DNA of 64,000 nucleotides from Hofstenia miamia (Eukaryota; Xenacoelomorpha; Acoela). The stretch spans positions 1,847,452 through 1,911,451 of the forward strand of contig SCFE01000015.1 in the NCBI GenBank assembly GCA_004352715.1, read 5' to 3'. Positions 59,040 to 64,000 of this stretch are shown here, piece by piece (the first letter of the stretch is position 1; the number at the start of each line of letters is the position of its first letter). A model generated the notes under the pieces. That model made no database searches, had not been told where the DNA came from, and saw nothing but the letters and a program-made list of their open reading frames with translations. The translations under genes and the position numbers were made by a program.

Positions 59040-60165
59040 GGCAGAAGTAAATTGAGGTAAATGGATACCCGCTGAGAATAACCCAAGGAAATAGCTTAGC
59101 CCTATTACTGGTCATAACTAGATTAATTGAAATCAAAGTAAGCCAGTAGAAGATAAGTAGTGGGTTACCTATGTCATATGGACAAAATAAAAATGTAATC
59201 TATTGCGAGGAAGATGCTACATTAGAGAAGTAAAGTTTGGATGCTATAGATTAACTACAATAAACGTTAAGAAACTTGTAGAAACAGAGGCTATGTAACT
59301 GACAGAATATGTATATAAGCAACTCAATTGATCTTTGTTGGACGTCAGTAGGAAGCTGAGAAAGATGTCAATAGATGGTGAGGGAAAGAAGGCATCCAAA
59401 AGTACGATAGAAGAAAAATTACATTCTAGGTATTCATGAAGAACATTGGATGATTACAGGAATTTTTTACAAAGAAACAGTAAGGGCTAAACAGAACAGA
59501 ACTGAAGAGAGAATTGATCATTGTAGCACATGAATAAGCAATCACTAGGTGAACAAGAACGTGAACAGAAGAGCTGAGGTAGGTGACAATTGCGGAAGAA
59601 GGAAGTGAATATAGCAGGATATCTAATAACAGGAATGAGAAGTTGGCGTAGAATGAGGATCCGTTCAGGCATGGCAAGATAGAACATGTGTTAAACTGGA
59701 ACTTGAATAGACAGCATGGACAAAACGCAGCAGATAAATGATACTAACATAAGCCAGGGAGAAATAAAGAATAAGAAGTTCAACATACTAGGGACTTTCA
59801 AAATTACTGAAGCAAGGAGGCCAAACATGCTTGTGTAAAAAATGGGAATATGATAGACATAAAAATACTAAAGGATAGAAATGTTGAAGCAAGGTGAAAG
59901 TCAAGACAGACAAGTATAGAGAGTTTTAGAAGAAATGGAGATTGTGGAAGCTGCAGTAGTTCCAATAGTAATCGAGCACTAGGTCCAAAACTATGGAACA
60001 CAATAGCTATTGGGGGGTGGTAGGATTTCTAAATTGGGGAGGAGTGGTAGTTCAGAAGGCAGCATTATTGGATAAAGTTAGAGTTCTAAGGAAAGCTTTT
60101 AGCTCCTCTAGAAACTTATGAGTTACACCAAATTGTGAGAATAAAGAAACAATAGCAATAATAAT
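59040..60165 (+). pseudogene. Decayed LINE, plus strand
   Basis: At about 59068-59140 the frame GYPLRITQGNSLALLLVIT corresponds to the R-G-x-x-Q-G-D-S-L-S-P-L-L-F block of LINE reverse transcriptase. About 80 bases on, YLCHMDKIKM stands where the Y-M-D-D box should be, with one Asp changed. Near the end, MEIVEAAVVPIVIE (about 59934) and QKAALLDKVRVLRKAF (about 60055) match the C-terminal motif also seen in the relic at 24.8-27.8 kb, so both belong to one family. Stops are frequent. The segment is visibly richer in G and A than its surroundings. Confidence 0.65.
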
Positions 60166-60699
60166 TATTATTAGTCTTAGTTCCTGCAAATAATTAGAGG
60201 AAAACAAACGTACAAATATCATAACACCACATGAAACTATAAATAATTGAGTAAATTACCAGTGACCGACTTATTAAGAGCTATTATAACAGTATGATAA
60301 ACGTACTTCTGACGTTAATTATTTCTGCTTCGACATTTATTGAATTTTGCGTACAATAGCTATATGGCATAATTAATAAATATAAGAAATGCTTGACATA
60401 TCATTCGTCTATTTACAAAAAGGAAAGCCCCTTTTGGGTAATCCCCCGTTGAGGCTGATTTAGCCTTGTGTAGAGCAACAAATCTATCGTTGATCGATTA
60501 CGTTAAAATGCGAATTACATTGGATCAGTTGTAAGTGGCATTGTCTCTATCAGAAAGTCGAATGCCATCTAATCAAAATTAGAGCCATAGTCACGTGTAT
60601 AAAGACTTTGGATCGCTGTTAGCATTACTAGGGCATTGGCCCACTAAACCTTCCTCCAATTATTGCTATTCATGGAAGCTTTCCTAATAAATTTCATGA
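60166..60699. other. AT-rich DNA, no gene seen
   Basis: A slightly GC-richer patch at 60428-60660 shows no coding pattern in six frames. Confidence 0.4.
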
Positions 60700-61140
60700 T
60701 AGTGTTGTGATGACTAATTAAACTAATAGTTTATCTATAGTTTAACAATTTGTTATAGTTAAAGTTAAATTAATTTATTTTAATAGTTTAACCATTAACT
60801 ATTTAGTTAGAACGAAAAAACAATAATTTAACTGTTTCTCAAAAGCATCGTATTTGACTGAAAATCGTAAAAATTGACTGAAAATTGAAAACTTGAGAAC
60901 TCGTTTGATCATGTTTGGATAAAAGGATAAAATTTCATTCGAAATTGTCTAATGCAATTTTAGAATTTCACCGATTATCGTTTGTTATATTTTACTTTAG
61001 TTCTGAAGCATTCGACAAACTGATTTTTTTGCAATCTCTTCACTATTTTTCAGTCTAAATTTGTAAATAGTTAAACTAATTAGTTAAATTAAATGAAAAT
61101 AGTTTAACTTGTGAAATATTCATTCAACTGGTCAACACTG
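60700..61140. mobile_element. hAT-like short element with taaactatt subterminal repeats
   Basis: The left end tagtgttg and the inverted right end cagtgttg match at 7 of 8 positions. Words such as agtttaac and ttaaact recur densely in both orientations within 100-150 bp of each end, as in subterminal repeats of hAT elements. The interior is non-coding. No 8 bp target duplication is visible (tttcatga versus atagtgcg), which weakens the call. Confidence 0.5.
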
Positions 61141-61533
61141 ATAGTGCGTGAAAATTCCACTTAGCCTTCACCAAAATCAATCCATTAATGGATATCCCAA
61201 CAATTAGCACATGATATCGTAGGAATCTGACGCTGATATGGGATCTAATTTCCGCCTCACAGGACACCACAAAGAGGACCAAAGTAAACGCTTTATATGC
61301 CTATTAGAAAACAACACACACACTCATCAAAATTCACTTCTTGCAACGCATTTACACCCCCAGGATAAATTGAAATGCTTTAGGATTATTCGATATATCA
61401 TTTTGTTAAGATTCAATGGGCTGCAAAATATAATTATAAAGAGAGAAAACGAATACTGCACCGCATTTTACTGCAATTCATTCAATATCAAAAAATTATT
61501 AGAGCCATCAAAATATTAGGCAATAGTGTAGCA

Positions 61534-61595
61534 CAGTGTCGGCGTAAGTGATGGAGAAGGGGGTAGTTGTCGCCCCCTCCTAAAATCAATTTTTC
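61534..61595 (+). mobile_element. Possible isolated hAT-type end
   Basis: cagtgtcggcgtaagtgatg is followed by a G-rich run and a C-rich run (agaagggggtag, tcgccccctcc), an arrangement common at ends of short hAT elements. No matching right end was found downstream. Confidence 0.3.
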
Positions 61596-61599
61596 AGAA

Positions 61600-63150
61600 A
61601 AAACCTCACTACATTTTTGAACTTAACAAGTAAACGTGCTATTGTTTAGTCAATGTCCTGAGTAATAAGTGTAATTGGCCACCCATAACCAAAATTCGTG
61701 GAGCATCAGTGGACTATGTGGTTGAATATTAAAAAATATATTAAGGGATGGAATATGATAAATAGCAGAGCGACTTTATATTATAAACTTTATTAAGATT
61801 ATTGGAACATATTTCGTCATTATTTACGATGTGAAAAATTGGATTAAATAGTTTCTACACAAGAAATGCAAATTACTACAAAAATAGAAAGCTATTTATT
61901 TTTGCATTTTTGATATATAGTTGTAATATTTTCACATTATGAAAAAATAAGTTGTTTTGATTTTAGGAAATGATCGAAACTAAATGGCAGGTTGAATGTA
62001 TATTTAGCACTTGAAATTGTTCTGATATTGATATGTATAAATAATTAGATGTTGATAGTACTTGAAGAGGCAGAACTAATTTAAAACCCAAGTTTATAAA
62101 TTATTAAATTCAATTACGCTAAGTATGTTAAAAGGGAATTAAATTATAATTAAATGTTTCCTTTATTAAAAATTCATTTCCTGTAGAAAGGAATGCGGAG
62201 AGATTTATCCGATTGACTGACGTAACTTTAATATAACTTTGACACTGAAAAAACTGCACAAGTATTTTCTAAATTAATACTGTTCTTATAGCTATTAGTG
62301 AACTGCTAAACTAAATAACAGCGTGCAAAGACAACTGACATCATGGCTGGTTAAAACATGTTCAAAACATCTGTTTATTATTTTTTTTAAGGTGAGCTTT
62401 CACAATTTCTTTGAAATCGTGTTCACTTCATCATAGCTCAATGTTATTTTCAAGGCGTGCGGTGGTGGTGCAAATTCAACATCAACTATATATTTAAAAC
62501 TAGAACACCGAGTACTCCTTGATTACAAATTTTTATCTTATGTTTCAAATGCAAACAAAAAATTCAATGAGAATATCAACATAATTGGAAGTATATGTAC
62601 CTGCTAGTGTTTTTGCTGAATTACTAATGAAGCAAACAAAAAAGCTTATAGGTTGTTTTGACCTATTGTTTCAAGTGCTAAAGAAAGCCATCATCAATAT
62701 CTTAACATTGGCATCATTAGAGGTATTGTAGGAAAATCAATTAACATTTTAACAGAAATTGGCGCATGAAAGTCTTCCTGGGAAGCAATAGAATATCTAA
62801 TATTTACATCGATTGTTTTATTATTGCTTCACAAAGGCAAATTGTAAAAATTCTAAATAAATCTTAATAAATCGGAATCTCCGATTGCTTAAATGTATTT
62901 ATGCAACTAACAATGGTTTTTAGTCTAATCGCCTTGCCAACAAAAAGTCAAGCCATGGCGAATTATTTTGAGGTTTTTAACATAAAAAGACGTATAACTT
63001 ACACTATGGATGGCATAAAAAGAATTTCAAAAAGCAAAAATTAAAACTCTATTTCGATACGTGTGTTTACTAGAATAAAAATCATACTTATAAGGCTACT
63101 TTAGTGATCAATCAAGCTTAATTTATGATAAAATACAAATAATTACACAC
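61600..63150. other. Probable intron or intergenic DNA next to the coiled-coil exon
   Basis: Since the exon at 63151-63306 is on the minus strand, its downstream exons should lie at lower coordinates. I found only one weak candidate (62400-62485) and list it as a finding, not a gene. Confidence 0.35.
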
Positions 63151-63306
63151 CTCTGCAATTTCAACTTTTCTTCGCCAACTTTTGACAACCCTGTGTAGTT
63201 CCACCAGGTCTGATTTGTCTTGAACGTATTGAATGACCTCTGGAACTTTAAAATCGGCCAGTTGTTGACGTAATCGTTTGTTTTCTTCTTCTGCTTTTTC
63301 ACGTTC
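63151..63306 (-). CDS. Internal exon of a coiled-coil protein, probably axonemal/ciliary
   Basis: 156 bp, exactly 52 codons, phase 0 at both ends. On the minus strand it is preceded by a T-rich tract and AG (ttttttatattaag) and followed by a donor (gag then gtgtgt). The peptide begins EREKAEEENKRLRQQ, a charged heptad-type coiled coil. It continues LADFKVPEVIQYVQDKSDL and ends VVKSWRRKVEIAE. The V-P-x-V-x-x-Y-V and S-W-x-R-K-V-E-I-A-E pattern resembles conserved segments of ciliary coiled-coil proteins (CCDC113/CFAP263- or CCDC42-like). I cannot choose the family from one exon. No stop occurs, and the true frame differs from the longest ATG-initiated frame here. Partner exons would be beyond 64000 or below 63150. 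Confidence 0.6.
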
Positions 63307-63384
63307 CTTAATATAAAAAACATAAATATATTTTACTATTTATTAGAAGGTAATAACTAAATATTTGTATTAGAATGTAATCGG

Positions 63385-63689
63385 ATCTGATGGTTGAGGT
63401 GCGCAAGGCAATCAAGAGGCGCCGGTGCACAAGAGCCGCGTGGCACAAGCCACAACCAATCAGGTGGGCTTCGAACAGTTGGCTCACCCACCCTACAGTC
63501 CAGATCTGGCCCCAAGTGATTCAATTCCCAGTCACAAGAATTCTTCCATGCTGGAATTGCGGCAATTGCGCATCGGTGGTCCAAGTGAGTTGAAGTTAGG
63601 GGAGACTATATTAAAACGTAGCGATGGTTTTGTTTTTATGAAATAAATTTTTGTATGCAGTTCTACGAATTTTTTGAACGCCCGTCGTA
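63385..63689 (+). pseudogene. Internally deleted mariner transposon
   Basis: The transposase is recognisable from VRKAIKRRR (about 63402), a deletion junction, then VHKSRVAQATTNQVGFEQLA and HPPYSPDLAPSD (63487-63522). The last is the block with the third catalytic Asp of the D,D34D triad. After this the frame shifts and only scattered C-terminal codons remain (GDYIK near 63602). The DNA then ends in a mariner-like 3' terminus, atgcagttctacgaat, tttttgaacgcccgtcgta, finishing at a TA (63688-63689). The first two catalytic Asp residues and the 5' inverted repeat are gone, so it is inactive. Its GC content is clearly higher than the surrounding DNA, consistent with relatively recent arrival. Confidence 0.85.
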
Positions 63690-64000
63690 CATGTACTTGC
63701 TTAAAAATGATTTCAAAATACGAGAATTATTGTATATTGTTAATCATAAAAAAACGTTTCAATTGTAGGTATAGTAATAATTTGTGTGTTTGTACACAAA
63801 AAATCATCAAGTAGTTGTACGGTTAAAATAAATTTATATCGTCACTTGTACTATGGAAAATATATCGATAATTTAAAAAAATTCTAAAATTTTTATTACC
63901 GTCAATAAATTTTACTAAATAATATAGCTGGCATATCTTCCACAGGTAGGCTCACATCTATTTGCTTTATGTATACATACAGACGTAGCTATATATATAT
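63690..64000. other. AT-rich DNA, no gene seen
   Basis: Likely intron of the coiled-coil gene, upstream of exon 63151-63306. A TA run starts at 63990 and leaves the window. Confidence 0.4.

Noticed and set aside
63357-63593. Minus- and plus-strand frames over the mariner other than the transposase frame
   Set aside because: They are high-GC shadow frames of the decayed transposase.

Overview
The window looks like nuclear DNA of an AT-rich invertebrate animal. It has large introns, many (TA)n microsatellites and dense decayed transposons of metazoan types: CR1/L2-like and other LINEs, a Penelope-like GIY-YIG element, hAT and mariner. Genes are few and split by introns with ordinary GT-AG sites. 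A coiled-coil exon of axonemal type hints at an animal with motile cilia, and a cnidarian such as Hydra would fit. The species cannot be fixed from the sequence alone. No tRNA, rRNA, CRISPR array or bacterial-type operon was found.

Layout. 1-4157 is AT-rich DNA with no convincing gene. 4355-11008 (copy A) and 12019-19046 (copy B) are two near-identical copies of one ~7 kb block in direct orientation. A round 1000-N gap separates them, and small indels and one ~370 bp insertion distinguish them. Uncollapsed haplotypes are more likely than a true tandem duplication. A smaller duplication of the same kind (224 bp) brackets the 21-N gap at 19964. 24.8-27.9 kb is a LINE relic on the minus strand, split by a plus-strand hAT relic. 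27967-28057 may be an exon. 29.5-30.2 kb is a Penelope-like relic. 31.6-35.1 kb holds a terminal-repeat copy, a minus-strand ORF tail with an acidic stretch and a Tudor-like domain, another 1000-N gap, a hAT C-terminus and a retroelement reverse transcriptase relic. A complete 449 bp inverted-repeat element lies at 36089-36537.

The clearest genes come next. A four-exon gene (42822-48439, plus) encodes a predicted secreted or surface leucine-rich-repeat protein of 291 residues. All three junctions agree in phase, and a 581 bp hAT-type element sits in its last intron. At 53537-53980 an uninterrupted ORF encodes a 147-residue secretory EF-hand protein of the MCFD2 type, the cargo-receptor partner of LMAN1/ERGIC-53 in other animals. 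The rest is LINE relics (51.8, 54.5-54.9, 56.3-57.1 and 59.0-60.2 kb), hAT-like short elements (51.2, 60.7 and 61.5 kb), two small tandem repeats, one minus-strand exon of a coiled-coil protein (63151-63306) and an internally deleted mariner (63385-63689).

The genes show no operon or shared pathway. Most unusual-looking signals come from transposon decay or assembly structure. The leads most worth checking are the LRR gene, the coiled-coil exon, the possible parent of the 23 bp inverted-repeat element near the Tudor-like ORF, and the A/B duplication.
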